NCBI RefSeq assembly: GCF_012926505.1
Contig: NZ_JABBNT010000001.1
Coordinates: 682,001-746,000 of the forward strand
Source: Pacificispira spongiicola
GTDB lineage: Bacteria > Pseudomonadota > Alphaproteobacteria > UBA8366 > Aestuariispiraceae
DNA: 64,000 bases
Reading direction: 5' to 3'
The notes beneath the pieces were generated by a model. That model did not search any database, was not told the DNA's origin, and saw only the letters and a program-made list of their open reading frames with translations. Below are positions 41,743 through 51,121 of this stretch, one piece after another (position 1 is the stretch's first letter; each line of letters begins with the position of its first letter). A program made the position numbers and the translations under genes.

Positions 41743-41925
41743 TCAGGATTTGAAAAACGTCTCGGCCGCGCTGCGGGCACCTTGCTTCGCCTCGATCTTC
41801 TCACGGACCCGGGCGATCTCCGACTCCAGTTCCGCGATATAGTCGTTCAGCGCCTCGACACTCATCACATCCAAATCCTGCGGGACGATCCCTTTCGGTT
41901 TTGGCGCTTCCTCTTCATCGAACAT
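41743..41925 (-). CDS. DUF1192 family protein
   Basis: Small cytoplasmic protein of 60 residues starting MFDEEEAPKPK at ATG 41925, with GAGGAAG 7 nt upstream. A single amphipathic coiled-coil-like helix is visible (about 22-50: MSVEALNDYIAELESEIARVREKIEAKQ). DUF1192 is a short alphaproteobacterial family of unknown function. It converges on the PAP2 gene with an 18-bp gap and is divergent from the quinone oxidoreductase gene, as commonly seen for this family. Confidence 0.88.
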   Translation of the reverse strand: MFDEEEAPKPKGIVPQDLDVMSVEALNDYIAELESEIARVREKIEAKQGARSAAETFFKS

Positions 41926-42059
41926 GCCGGTCTTCCTCATTCGCTTATGTCTGACCATGGACTGTTCCCGCCCCCTCTTGTCCCACGGGGCCGGGGTTGC
42001 CAGTATCTAAGCACGCGCCAGCCGCAACAAGCCCACACCAAATCCCGAGGAGCCATGTG

Positions 42060-43070
42060 ATGTCCCTGCCGCCGCGAATGCAAGCCATCGAAATCTCAGA
42101 ACATGGCGGGCCGGATGTCTTGAAGCCCGTTGAAATGGAAACACCGACACCGAAACCGGGTGAGGTTCTGGTCCGCGTCCGCGCGGCGGGGGTTAACCGA
42201 CCGGACGTGTCGCAACGCGCGGGCATGTATCCGCCGCCACCGGGGGCGTCCCCCCTGCCGGGGCTGGAAATCGCGGGCGAAATCGCGGCCCTAGGCGACG
42301 GTGTCCGGCAGTGGCAGGTCGGCAACACCGTCTGTGCCCTGACGCCGGGCGGCGGCTATGCCGACTATTGCGTTGTTCCGGCGGGTCACTGTCTGCCGAT
42401 TCCGGCCGGATTCGACATGATCCGCGCGGCGGCCCTGCCGGAAACCTTCTTCACCGTCTACTATAACCTGTTCATGCGTTGCGGCCTGAAAGCGGGGGAG
42501 CGTCTATTGGTCCATGGCGGGTCCAGCGGAATCGGCACGACCGCAATCCAATTGGCGAAGGCCTTCGGCGCGCATGTCGCCGTGACGGCGGGCAGCACGG
42601 AAAAATGCCAGGCCTGCCTCGACCTCGGCGCCGATGCGGCAATCAATTACAAGGACGGTGCTTGGCCGTCGGAAGTCGCGGCCTGGGCGGAAACCCTGGG
42701 CAACGGCCCCGGCTTGGACGTCATCCTGGACATGGTCGGCGGCCCCTATATCGATCCGGGGATCAAGCTGCTGCGCCGCGACGGGCGGTATAACTTCATC
42801 GCCTTCCTGAAAGGCCCCAGGGCGGAAGTGGATTTCTCCCGCGTCCTGATGAACCGCCTGACCGTAATGGGGGCGACCCTGCGGCCACAAACGATCGCGG
42901 AGAAAGAGGCGATCGCCGACAACCTGCGCCGCGACGTCTGGCCCCTCTTGGAGGCCGGAAAGATCGGCCCCGTGATCTTCAAGGATTTCCCGCTGGACCA
43001 AGCGTCGGAAGCCCATCGCCTGATGGAAAGTTCCAGTCATATCGGGAAAATCATGCTGACGGTCGACTGA
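42060..43070 (+). CDS. NAD(P)H quinone oxidoreductase, zeta-crystallin/PIG3-like
   Basis: Medium-chain zinc-independent reductase of 336 residues. ATG 42060 has GAGGAG about 6 nt upstream. Signatures: MQAIEISEHGGPDVLKPVEM start, the quinone-oxidoreductase motif AAGVNRPDVSQRAGMYPPPPG near 48-67, the cofactor loop LVHGGSSGIGTTAIQLAKAFG near 150-170, and INYKDGAWPSEV. The PIG3-type set (YPPPPGASPLPGLEIAGEI) points to NADPH-dependent reduction of quinones or enones. It is a single gene next to DUF1192. Confidence 0.92.
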   Translation: MSLPPRMQAIEISEHGGPDVLKPVEMETPTPKPGEVLVRVRAAGVNRPDVSQRAGMYPPPPGASPLPGLEIAGEIAALGDGVRQWQVGNTVCALTPGGGYADYCVVPAGHCLPIPAGFDMIRAAALPETFFTVYYNLFMRCGLKAGERLLVHGGSSGIGTTAIQLAKAFGAHVAVTAGSTEKCQACLDLGADAAINYKDGAWPSEVAAWAETLGNGPGLDVILDMVGGPYIDPGIKLLRRDGRYNFIAFLKGPRAEVDFSRVLMNRLTVMGATLRPQTIAEKEAIADNLRRDVWPLLEAGKIGPVIFKDFPLDQASEAHRLMESSSHIGKIMLTVD

Positions 43071-43080
43071 CCTATACACC

Positions 43081-43163
43081 GTCATTCCGGCGAAGGCCGG
43101 AATCCAGGGCGGGCCGCTCGATGCCTGCCGGACGCTCTGGACCCTGGCCTGCGCCAAGGTGAC
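43081..43163. repeat. Dispersed palindromic repeat (REP/BIME-like) element
   Basis: Two 27-bp arms in imperfect inverted orientation (19 of 27 positions complementary, counted by eye) start with GTCATTCCGGCGAAGGCCGG and end with CAAGGTGAC. Each arm is itself a small palindrome. Elements starting GTCATTCCGGCGAA are widespread in alphaproteobacterial intergenic regions. No second copy is visible in this window. It lies between the 3' ends of two convergent genes. Confidence 0.75.
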
Positions 43164-43170
43164 AACAGTC

Positions 43171-44295
43171 TTAATCCAACTCGTCGTCGTCGAAATCGTC
43201 TTCGAAGTCGTCATCCTCGAACCCGTCTTCCGACAGGTCGCTGGTCGCGTCCAGGAAGTCGAGACCCGGATCGCGCAGCCCCTCGTCTATCGGCGCGCCG
43301 GGATTGCGGCGTTCCGCGCGCGGGGTCCGGCCGAACATGTCGCGATAGCATTTGGAAAAATGCGACGCGGAGGTAAAGCCGCTGGCAAAGGCGACTTCGG
43401 TCACCGGCATGGTCGTCTGGGTCAGCAGCGTGCGGGCCCGGTTCAACCGAATTTTCAGGTAATAGCGCGCCGGGCTGGTGTTCAGATAGCGCCGGAACAG
43501 GCGTTCCAACTGACGCCGGGACAGGCCGACCCGGTCGGCGATTTCGTCGCGGGTCAGGGCTTCTTCCGTGTTGCGTTCCATTTCGGAAATCGCGCGGATC
43601 AGTTTCGGATGGCTGATGCGCAGCCGGGCCTGCAGCGGCAGACGCTGATCATCATGACCTTCGCGCATGCGTTCATGCATGAACTGCTCGGCAACGGCGG
43701 CGGCCAATTCCTGACCGTGCTTCGCCGCGATTTCCTGCAGCATCATGTCCAGGCCCGCGATCCCGCCTGCGCAGGTGAAACGATCTCGGTCGACTTCGAA
43801 CAATTCCGCGCGGACGTCCAGGTCCGGGAATTCTTCGGTGAAGCTATCCAGGTTTTCCCAATGGATGGTACAGCGATAGCCTTTCAACAATCCGGCATGG
43901 GCCAGAACATGCGCGCCGGTGCAGACCGCGCCGATATGCGCGCCTTCCCGCGCCCAGCGCCGCAGCCAGCCGAACACCGCATTGTCCTTATAGACATGGC
44001 CGTCGATACCGGAACACAGGATGACATTGGCCGGGGTTTGCGTGAAATCCGCGACCGACCGGTTCGCCACCAGGGCCATGCCATTGGACGCCTGCACCGG
44101 CTCCCCATCGCGGCTGGCCAATTCCCATTCATACAGAGTCTTGCCGCTGGCCCGGTTGGCAAGCCGCATCGGTTCCACCACGCCCGACAGCGCGATCATC
44201 GAGAAGTTCGGGATCAGCACGATCACGACCTTGTCCGGCCCCGTACCGGCAACCCGCTTGAACATCCGGTCCGCCATCGACCAACCCAGCCCCAT
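43171..44295 (-). CDS. GlxA family AraC-type regulator with an acidic C-terminal tail (GbdR-like)
   Basis: DNA-binding regulator of 374 residues. The N-terminal DJ-1/PfpI-like domain (about 20-190) has VVIVLIPNFSMIALSGVVEPMRLAN and GAVCTGAHVLAHAGLLKGYRCTIHW. The AraC domain (about 235-325) has RDEIADRVGLSRRQLERLFRRYL and FASGFTSASHFSKCYRDMFG. The order and the FSMIALSG start resemble GbdR-type regulators of glycine betaine/carnitine use. Residues 335-374 form a tail dominated by Asp/Glu, which is unusual. ATG 44295 is used; ATG 44277 is possible. The nearest neighbour is methylmalonyl-CoA mutase on the same strand; no obvious target operon adjoins. Confidence 0.9.
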   Translation of the reverse strand: MGLGWSMADRMFKRVAGTGPDKVVIVLIPNFSMIALSGVVEPMRLANRASGKTLYEWELASRDGEPVQASNGMALVANRSVADFTQTPANVILCSGIDGHVYKDNAVFGWLRRWAREGAHIGAVCTGAHVLAHAGLLKGYRCTIHWENLDSFTEEFPDLDVRAELFEVDRDRFTCAGGIAGLDMMLQEIAAKHGQELAAAVAEQFMHERMREGHDDQRLPLQARLRISHPKLIRAISEMERNTEEALTRDEIADRVGLSRRQLERLFRRYLNTSPARYYLKIRLNRARTLLTQTTMPVTEVAFASGFTSASHFSKCYRDMFGRTPRAERRNPGAPIDEGLRDPGLDFLDATSDLSEDGFEDDDFEDDFDDDELD

Positions 44296-44481
44296 CAAAG
44301 CCCATTAGACCATATGCGACATTGCGCGCTTATAGGTGACGGCCCTTATTATAGACCGTCGCTCCAATCGCGTATGATCTTTCGTGGGTTTCTTGTCAAT
44401 GCGCGTCATTTAGGTGCAGCGCACACTTATCCAGACGCGCCGCGAATGTCGCTGTGGCGCCAACAAGTCCGGCTATTCGAC

Positions 44482-46644
44482 CTATTCCGCCGCTTGCGCG
44501 TCCGCCGCCTTGTCGATCAGGGCCAGAATCTCGCCCGCCGCCGCCGGGATGTTCGTGCCGGGGCCATAGACCGCCGCGACGCCTGCCTGCATCAAGAAGT
44601 CATAGTCCTGGGGCGGGATGACGCCACCGCAGACGACCAGGATATCGTCGGCGCCCTGTTCCTTCAGCGCCGCGATCATTTGCGGCACCAGGGTTTTGTG
44701 TCCCGCGGCCTGGGACGACACGCCGACGACATGCACATCGGCCTCGATCGCCTGCATGGCGGCTTCTTCCGGTGTCTGGAACAGGGGGCCGATATCCACG
44801 TCGAAGCCGATATCGGCGAAGGCCGTGGCGATGACTTTGGCCCCACGGTCGTGGCCGTCCTGGCCCATTTTGACCACCAGCATGCGCGGGCGGCGGCCAT
44901 GGCGTTCCACGAAACCGTCGATATCCTTCTGAATTTTCATGAAGCCCTCATCCCCTTCATAGGCGGAGCCGTAGACGCCGGAGATGGAATGGATCACCGC
45001 CCGGTGGCGGGAGTACGCCTTTTCCATCGCATCGGAAATCTCGCCGACCGTGGCACGGGCTCGCGTCGCGTTCACGGCGAGGTCCAGCAGGTTGCCTTCC
45101 CCGCTTTCCGCCGCTTTCGTAATCGCGTCCAGCGCCGCATGGCAGGCCGCATTGTCGCGGGACTCGCGGATTTTCTTCAGCCGCGCCACCTGCCCGTCGC
45201 GGACCTTGGTATTGTCGATTTGCAGGACGTCGATCTCGTCCTTGTCGGCGGGTTTGTATTTGTTCACGCCGACGATGGTTTCCTCGCCCCGGTCGATGCG
45301 GGCCTGACGGGCGGCGGCGCTTTCCTCGATCTTCATCTTCGGCCAGCCGGTATCGACGGCCTTGGTCATGCCGCCCATTTCCTCGACCTCCGCGATCAGG
45401 CGGCGGGCCTCCTCGATCATGTCGCCGGTCAGTTTCTCGACATAATAGGACCCGGCCAGGGGATCGACGGTGCGGGTGATCTGGGTTTCTTCCTGCAGGA
45501 TCAACTGCGTGTTGCGGGCGATTCGTGCGGAAAAGTCGGTCGGCAGGCCGATGGCCTCGTCAAAGGCATTGGTGTGCAGCGACTGCGTTCCGCCCAGGGC
45601 AGCGGCCATCGCCTCCACCGCCGTGCGCACGACATTGTTATAGGGATCCTGCTCCGTCAGCGACCAGCCCGACGTCTGACAATGGGTGCGCAGCATCAGC
45701 GACTGCGCCTTCTTCGGCTGGAAATGCTTTTGCATCAGTTCCGCCCACAGGAAGCGCGCGGCGCGCAGCTTCGACACCTCCATGAAGAAATTCATACCGA
45801 TGCAGAAGAAGAAGGACAGGCGCGGCGCGAAAGCGTCGACATCCAACCCCTTGGCGACGGCGGCGCGGACATATTCCAACCCGTCGGCCAGGGTGAAGGC
45901 CAGTTCCTGGGTCAGGGTCGCGCCCGCCTCCTGCATGTGATAGCCGGAAATCGAAATCGAATTGAACTTCGGCATGTGCTGCGCGGTGTATTCGATGATA
46001 TCCGCGATGATCCGCATCGACGGTTCCGGCGGGTAGATATAGGTGTTGCGGACCATGAACTCCTTCAGGATGTCGTTCTGGATCGTGCCGGACAGTTGAT
46101 CGCGGGAAACGCCCTGTTCTTCCGCCGCGACGATATACCCGGCCAGGACGGGCAGGACCGCGCCGTTCATGGTCATCGATACGGACATTTCGCCCAACGG
46201 GATTTCGTCGAACAGAATCTTCATATCCTCGACGGAATCGATGGCGACGCCTGCCTTGCCGACATCGCCGACAACACGCGGATGGTCGCTGTCATACCCC
46301 CGATGCGTGGCGAGGTCGAAGGCGACGGACAGGCCCTTCTGACCGGCCGCGAGATTGCGCTTGTAGAAGGCGTTGGATTCCTCCGCTGTCGAAAAGCCCG
46401 CATATTGCCGGACCGTCCAGGGCCGCCCGACATACATCGTCGCCTTCGGCCCGCGCGTGAAGGGCGCGAAACCGGGCAGCGTCCCGACATGATCCAACCC
46501 GTCGAGATCGGCCTCCGTATACAGCGGTTTGATCGCGATGCCTTCAGGGGACGGCCAGGTCAGATCCGCGGCGGACTTGCCCTTGGTTTCCTTCTCCAGA
46601 AGGGCTTCCCAATCGGCCAATGTCTTCTTGTCGAATTCGGTCAT
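44482..46644 (-). CDS. scpA: Methylmalonyl-CoA mutase (single-subunit type)
   Basis: Adenosylcobalamin-dependent isomerase that converts methylmalonyl-CoA to succinyl-CoA in propionate and branched-chain catabolism, 720 residues, the normal alpha-subunit length. The N-terminal TIM barrel (about 30-560) has [21 protein letters not shown] and the substrate-binding [16 protein letters not shown]. The C-terminal B12-binding domain (about 580-715) has the DxHxxG motif in [16 protein letters not shown], followed by [14 protein letters not shown]. The partner subunit is not needed in this architecture. No epimerase or propionyl-CoA carboxylase gene is nearby. Confidence 0.97.
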   Translation of the reverse strand: MTEFDKKTLADWEALLEKETKGKSAADLTWPSPEGIAIKPLYTEADLDGLDHVGTLPGFAPFTRGPKATMYVGRPWTVRQYAGFSTAEESNAFYKRNLAAGQKGLSVAFDLATHRGYDSDHPRVVGDVGKAGVAIDSVEDMKILFDEIPLGEMSVSMTMNGAVLPVLAGYIVAAEEQGVSRDQLSGTIQNDILKEFMVRNTYIYPPEPSMRIIADIIEYTAQHMPKFNSISISGYHMQEAGATLTQELAFTLADGLEYVRAAVAKGLDVDAFAPRLSFFFCIGMNFFMEVSKLRAARFLWAELMQKHFQPKKAQSLMLRTHCQTSGWSLTEQDPYNNVVRTAVEAMAAALGGTQSLHTNAFDEAIGLPTDFSARIARNTQLILQEETQITRTVDPLAGSYYVEKLTGDMIEEARRLIAEVEEMGGMTKAVDTGWPKMKIEESAAARQARIDRGEETIVGVNKYKPADKDEIDVLQIDNTKVRDGQVARLKKIRESRDNAACHAALDAITKAAESGEGNLLDLAVNATRARATVGEISDAMEKAYSRHRAVIHSISGVYGSAYEGDEGFMKIQKDIDGFVERHGRRPRMLVVKMGQDGHDRGAKVIATAFADIGFDVDIGPLFQTPEEAAMQAIEADVHVVGVSSQAAGHKTLVPQMIAALKEQGADDILVVCGGVIPPQDYDFLMQAGVAAVYGPGTNIPAAAGEILALIDKAADAQAAE

Positions 46645-46802
46645 GGCTGTCGCCTCCCGCCTATGTCGTTACGGGCGTTATACCGCGCCGCAAATCGGCG
46701 AGTCCACCGTTCCCCAATTTCGTTCCCAAAAGTCGCTGATCGGTTGCCGTTCGGCGCGGAAGCCGCTAGGGAAGCAGCGCAATCGCTGTTGGAACAGGAA
46801 CC

Positions 46803-47564
46803 ATGGTCAGTCTGGGCATTATCGGATACGGGCATTTCGGTGCCTTCATGCATCGCATGGCGGAACGCTTCTTTCCGGAAGCGGACCTGCGTATCTATGC
46901 CCGCAAGCGGGTGTCGGAAGGCGGCGTCTTTACGGATTTGGACGCGGTTCTGGACTGCGACGCGGTCCTGCTCTGCGTGCCGATCGGGGCCTATGAGGAA
47001 ACCCTGTTGGATATCCAGGGACGCCTGCGCCCGGAAACGGTGCTGATCGATGTGGCGACGGTCAAACGCTACACCAGCGCGCTGATCCGCAAGATCCTGC
47101 CGGGGCAGCCGCATCTGTGCACTCATCCGATGTTCGGCCCGGAATCCTACACGAAGCAAGGCGGCGACGTGACTGGCCTGCGCGTCGTCATCACGGAAAG
47201 CAACCTGCCGCTGGAGCGTTTCGCGCCGATCCGCGATTATCTGAGCCGCGAAGGCTTCGACATCGTTGAGAAGACGGCGGACGAACACGACCGCGAACTC
47301 GCGGAAACCCTGTTCCTGACCCACTATGTCGGTCAGGTGATCGCGCGCGGCGGGTTCGAACGCACGGAAATCGATACCGTGTCCTTCGGTTTCCTGATGG
47401 ATGCCGTGGACAGCGTGCGGCACGATTCCCGCCTGTTTGAGGAAGTCTTCCGCTTCAACCCGTATTGCCGGGACGTGGTGCAGCGCTTCGACGCGGTCGA
47501 GCAGCAGGTGCGTCAGCGCCTGATGGATGTCGACCCCGCGCCGGAAGGTTATGGGCTAGACTAA
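46803..47564 (+). CDS. Prephenate/arogenate dehydrogenase-like protein (TyrA-type)
   Basis: NAD(P)-binding dehydrogenase-like protein of 253 residues. The Rossmann motif is GIIGYGHFGAFM (5-16). The motif LCTHPMFGPES near residue 106 is shared with plant-type arogenate and prephenate dehydrogenases. TLFLTHYVGQVIARGG near 175 fits the C-terminal helical dimer domain. It is shorter than typical TyrA (about 290) because no ACT or extra C-terminal part is present. It could make tyrosine precursors. Its 3' end overlaps the amidase 3' end by 9 bp on the opposite strand. No other tyrosine gene adjoins. Confidence 0.85.
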   Translation: MVSLGIIGYGHFGAFMHRMAERFFPEADLRIYARKRVSEGGVFTDLDAVLDCDAVLLCVPIGAYEETLLDIQGRLRPETVLIDVATVKRYTSALIRKILPGQPHLCTHPMFGPESYTKQGGDVTGLRVVITESNLPLERFAPIRDYLSREGFDIVEKTADEHDRELAETLFLTHYVGQVIARGGFERTEIDTVSFGFLMDAVDSVRHDSRLFEEVFRFNPYCRDVVQRFDAVEQQVRQRLMDVDPAPEGYGLD

Positions 47565-48962
47565 CTCCAGGTCGGTGCGCGGCGGGTTCTTTTCCCAGAC
47601 CGCGAGGCCGCGCTCGATCGCTTCCGCCGCTTCCAGAACCATCCGGTCCGCGCCCGGCGGGCCGATGATTTGTAGGCCGACCGGCAATCCGCCCGACGGT
47701 CCGCTGGGCATCATGCCGCCCGGCACGGATACCGACGGCAGGTCCAGCGCCGGGCTGACCAGAAGCGTACCCCAATCGTAGCCATCCTCCACCGCATCCT
47801 TGGCGAAGAAGGGCGGGCCGCTGGTCGTCGGCCAGACGATCAGGTCGAAGTTTTCGAAAAACGCCTGCAAGCGCGCCCAGCCTTTCGTCTGGGCCGCTTT
47901 CGCCCGTTCGATCTGCAACCCGCTCAAGCGCCGGGACTGGCCGACGAGGTCCAGGATCGTGTGCCCCAGGCGCAATCCGTATTCGTCCGCCGCCCATCCG
48001 GCATGATCCGCCGCGCAGACAGCCCGGAACACGGATTGGCTGCGGGCGACGAAGGCGACATTGGGGTCGGCCCCTTCGACCGTCGCCCCGGCCTGTTCCA
48101 GAACCTCCGCACAGGGGGCCAGGGCCGCCGTGACCGCCGGGTCGATATCGAAGGCCGACTTGCCGACGGAAAAGGCAATCCGCAGCCCGGACAGATCCCC
48201 GGTCAGCGGCGTATCGAACGCGTCCCGGGCGACCGGGCTGACGAAGGGGCTGCGCGGGTCCGTCCCCGCCATGACCGACAGGGCCAGACGGATATCGTCC
48301 ACCCGACGCGCCATCGGTCCTATGACATGCAGCCGATCATAAGGCGCCTTACAGGGGGCCGCCGGGATTACTCCAACGCTGGGCCGAATGCCGACCGTGT
48401 TGCACCAAGCCGCCGGAATGCGCAGCGACCCGCCCAGGTCGCTGCCATCGGCCAGGGGGACGAGATCGAGCGCCAGGGCCGCCCCGGCCCCACCCGAACT
48501 GGACCCCGGACTGCGATCCAGGCAATAGGGGTTCCGGGTCCGCCCCCATAGCGCGTTGTCCGTATCCTCGCCGAAGGCGAATTCCGGCATGTTCGTCTTG
48601 CCGATAACGATGGCCCCGGCCGACTTCATCCGCGCGACATGGCAATGATCGGTGTCCACGCGGTTGTTGCGCAGCGCCGCCGCGCCGTAAGTCGTCGCGA
48701 AGCCTGCCGCGTCGAACCCGTCCTTCACGGCATAGGGCACGCCGAACAGGGGCCCCAGCGGCAAACCGGCCTCCCGGTCGCGGTCGGCCTTTTCCGCCGA
48801 CGCCATCGCGCCCTGGGGGTCCAATTGGACGATCGCGTTCACCCGTGCGTTGTGGGTTTCGATTCTATCCAGAAATGCCCGCATAACCTCGACACAGCGA
48901 AACGTGCCGCGCCGCATGCCGTCGGCCAATTGCCCGGCGGAAAGTCTGGTGATTTCCTGCAT
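47556..48962 (-). CDS. Amidase signature family enzyme
   Basis: Cytoplasmic Ser-Ser-Lys amidase, 468 residues. ATG 48962 is chosen (MQEITRLSAGQLADGMRRG); a longer upstream frame lacks support. The catalytic lysine is in GVPYAVKDGF near residue 78, the cis-serine in GSSSGGAG near 154, and the nucleophile serine in the classical GSDLGGSLRIPA near 176. This group hydrolyses amide bonds of many small substrates; it is not GatA because no GatB/C neighbours are present. It is divergent from the EutB-like gene with two strong inverted repeats between, so the two may share regulation. Confidence 0.92.
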   Translation of the reverse strand: MQEITRLSAGQLADGMRRGTFRCVEVMRAFLDRIETHNARVNAIVQLDPQGAMASAEKADRDREAGLPLGPLFGVPYAVKDGFDAAGFATTYGAAALRNNRVDTDHCHVARMKSAGAIVIGKTNMPEFAFGEDTDNALWGRTRNPYCLDRSPGSSSGGAGAALALDLVPLADGSDLGGSLRIPAAWCNTVGIRPSVGVIPAAPCKAPYDRLHVIGPMARRVDDIRLALSVMAGTDPRSPFVSPVARDAFDTPLTGDLSGLRIAFSVGKSAFDIDPAVTAALAPCAEVLEQAGATVEGADPNVAFVARSQSVFRAVCAADHAGWAADEYGLRLGHTILDLVGQSRRLSGLQIERAKAAQTKGWARLQAFFENFDLIVWPTTSGPPFFAKDAVEDGYDWGTLLVSPALDLPSVSVPGGMMPSGPSGGLPVGLQIIGPPGADRMVLEAAEAIERGLAVWEKNPPRTDLELV

Positions 48963-48980
48963 GCCCCAACTCCGCAAAAC

Positions 48981-49053
48981 CCCTCGAACAGTGCGATAGC
49001 ACCGCTTCGAGGGCTGCTCCATCCTAATTGCGACACGCGATTCCTTCGTGTCG
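48981..49053. promoter_or_regulatory. Two inverted repeats in the amidase/EutB-like divergent promoter region
   Basis: CCCTCGAA (48981-48988) pairs with TTCGAGGG (49006-49013), an 8-bp dyad. CGACACG (49031-49037) pairs with CGTGTCG (49047-49053), a 7-bp dyad with 9-nt spacer. Both sit between divergent starts and could be operators or hairpins in the leaders. Confidence 0.45.
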
Positions 49054-49121
49054 ATTTCTTATGAGGTTTTCTTGCCGGGCTTTCTTGCGGATCGCTACCC
49101 GAACCGCTTATCCTGCGCGCC

Positions 49122-50129
49122 ATGACAGAACAGAAAATCACAATCGCTGATATTGAGGACGCCAAGGCGCAGATCGCGCCGCATGTCCTGCGCACGCCGC
49201 TGGTGCCCGCCTATCCCCTGTCCGATGCGACGGGGGCGGAGGTCCGCCTGAAACTCGAACTGTTGCAGCCGACCGGCGCCTTCAAACTGCGCGGTGCGAC
49301 GAATGCGATTCAGAAATTGAATGCGGCGGATCGCGCGAAGGGCGTCGTCACCTGCTCCACCGGCAATCATGGGCGCGGCGTCGCCTTTGCCGCGAAGCAG
49401 TTGGGCGTGCGGGCGGTGATCTGCATGTCCGAACTGGTTCCGCAGGTGAAGATCGACGGCATCAAACGCTTCGGCGGCGAAGTCCGCATTGCGGGCAAAA
49501 GCCAGGACGACGCGGAAAGGGAAGCCCTGCGCCTGATGGAGGAAGAGGGCCTCGTCTACATCTCCCCCTTCGATCATCCGGCGGTGATCGCGGGACAGGG
49601 CACCATCGGACTGGAAATCCTGGAAGACTGGGCAGATGTCGACACGGTCGTCGTACCGCTGTCCGGCGGCGGGTTGCTGGCCGGGATCGCCGCCGCGATC
49701 AAGGCGCGTAAACCGGATACGCGTCTGGTCGGTGTCACCATGGACCGCGGCCCGGCGATGGTCGAAAGCCTGAAGGCCGGTCATCCCGTCGATGTGGTGG
49801 AGGAGCCGACTCTCGCCGACTCTCTGGGCGGCGGGATCGGTTTGGACAACGACCACACCTTCACCATGATCCGCGATTTGGTGGATGAAACTTGTCTGGT
49901 TTCGGAAGCCCAAATCGCCGCCGCCATGCGTGCCCTGTATCGCGACCAGCAATTGGTCGCCGAAGGCGGGGCGGTCGTCGGTGTCGCCGCGCTTATGGCG
50001 GGAAAAATCGCGGTGAAGCCGCAGGAACGGGTTGCGGTCGTCATCAGCGGGCGTAATGTCGATATGGATATCTTCACCCGGATCGCGGGCGGAGAGGACG
50101 TGGACCTCAAGCAGGAAAGGAAAGCCTGA
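49122..50129 (+). CDS. Threonine/serine dehydratase family PLP enzyme (EutB/BhcB-like)
   Basis: Fold-type II PLP enzyme of 335 residues. The PLP lysine is K55 in GAFKLRGATNAI. The family substrate motif CSTGNHGRGVAFAA is near residue 84-97, and the phosphate-binding loop is PLSGGGLLAGIA near 180. It most resembles EutB (hydroxyectoine utilisation) and BhcB (3-hydroxyaspartate dehydratase), and it is fused in an operon to an ornithine-cyclodeaminase-type gene with a 1-bp overlap, as both of those are. The wider eut/doe or bhc genes are absent here, so the substrate is open. General serine/threonine dehydratase activity is also possible. Confidence 0.88.
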   Translation: MTEQKITIADIEDAKAQIAPHVLRTPLVPAYPLSDATGAEVRLKLELLQPTGAFKLRGATNAIQKLNAADRAKGVVTCSTGNHGRGVAFAAKQLGVRAVICMSELVPQVKIDGIKRFGGEVRIAGKSQDDAEREALRLMEEEGLVYISPFDHPAVIAGQGTIGLEILEDWADVDTVVVPLSGGGLLAGIAAAIKARKPDTRLVGVTMDRGPAMVESLKAGHPVDVVEEPTLADSLGGGIGLDNDHTFTMIRDLVDETCLVSEAQIAAAMRALYRDQQLVAEGGAVVGVAALMAGKIAVKPQERVAVVISGRNVDMDIFTRIAGGEDVDLKQERKA

Positions 50130-51121
50130 TGCGCGAAGTCCTGATCCTTACCGAAAACGAACTGCGCCAGGCGGTGACCCTGGACATCGAATCCGTCAGC
50201 CTGATCGGCAAAGCCTTCGAACAATTGTCCGCCGGCACCGTTTCCATGCCGCCTATCCTGCGCATGGATATGGAAGACAAAAATGGGGAGGTCGATGTGA
50301 AGACCGCCTATGTCCCCGGTCTCGACGGGTTCGCGATCAAGGTCAGCCCCGGCTTTTTCGACAATCCCAAAAAGGGCCTGTCGACCACCAGCGGTTTGAT
50401 GATCGTGCATGACGCGGATACCGGTTTCGTCCGGGCGATCCTGCTGGACAACGGCTATCTGACCGATGTGCGGACCGCGGCCGCGGGCGCCGTCGCCGCC
50501 CAGGCCCTCGCGCGGGAAAATGCGACCCGCGCGGGCGTGATCGGCACCGGCGTCCAGGCGCGCTTGCAGATGCAGGCCCTGTGCATGGTGCGGTCCATCG
50601 AAACCATCCTGGTCTGGGGCCGCGACGCCGAAAAGGCCGCCGCCTGCGCGGACGACATCGAACGCGCCACCGGCACGGAGGTTCGCGTTGCCGACAGTGT
50701 CGCCGATGTGGTGACAGGATCGAACATCGTCGTCACCACGACGCCCAGCCGCTCGCCGCTGATCACGGCGGATATGCTGCATCCCGGTCTGCACATCACC
50801 GCCATGGGATCGGACGCGGAACACAAAAACGAGATTGCGCCGGAAGTCATTGCCGAAGTCGATGTCTTCGCCTGCGACCGGCATCAGCAATCGGCCCATC
50901 TGGGCGAGTTGCACCACGCCATCGGCGCGGGGACCGTTCCGGAAGACATGCCCGTCGCCGAATTGGGAGCGATCCTGTCCGGCACTATACCGGGCCGCAC
51001 CGACGCGGATCAAATTACCCTGTGCGACCTGACCGGCACCGGCGTGCAGGATACGGCGATCGCCACCCATACCCTGGCCGTCTGTCTGGCCAATGGGTTC
51101 GGAACCAAGATCGCAAACTGA
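50129..51121 (+). CDS. Ornithine cyclodeaminase/mu-crystallin family protein (EutC/BhcD-like)
   Basis: NAD(P)-binding imine reductase or cyclodeaminase-type enzyme of 330 residues. ATG 50129 overlaps the dehydratase TGA and follows AGGAAAGGAAAG. The N-terminal ligand-binding part has LTENELRQAVTLDIESV, and the Rossmann domain begins at GVIGTGVQARLQMQAL near residue 135. The motif TDVRTAAAGAVAAQALA near 112 is typical of the family. Gene coupling points to an imine intermediate made by the dehydratase and reduced here, as in the EutBC and BhcBD pairs. The metabolite is not determined. Confidence 0.88.
   Translation: MREVLILTENELRQAVTLDIESVSLIGKAFEQLSAGTVSMPPILRMDMEDKNGEVDVKTAYVPGLDGFAIKVSPGFFDNPKKGLSTTSGLMIVHDADTGFVRAILLDNGYLTDVRTAAAGAVAAQALARENATRAGVIGTGVQARLQMQALCMVRSIETILVWGRDAEKAAACADDIERATGTEVRVADSVADVVTGSNIVVTTTPSRSPLITADMLHPGLHITAMGSDAEHKNEIAPEVIAEVDVFACDRHQQSAHLGELHHAIGAGTVPEDMPVAELGAILSGTIPGRTDADQITLCDLTGTGVQDTAIATHTLAVCLANGFGTKIAN

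Noticed and set aside
43159-47046. 1295-codon plus-strand open frame over the GlxA-type regulator and methylmalonyl-CoA mutase
   Set aside because: It is antisense to two certain genes, low in recognisable motifs and Arg/Gln/His/Asp-rich. Long stop-free antisense frames are expected here because of codon bias.
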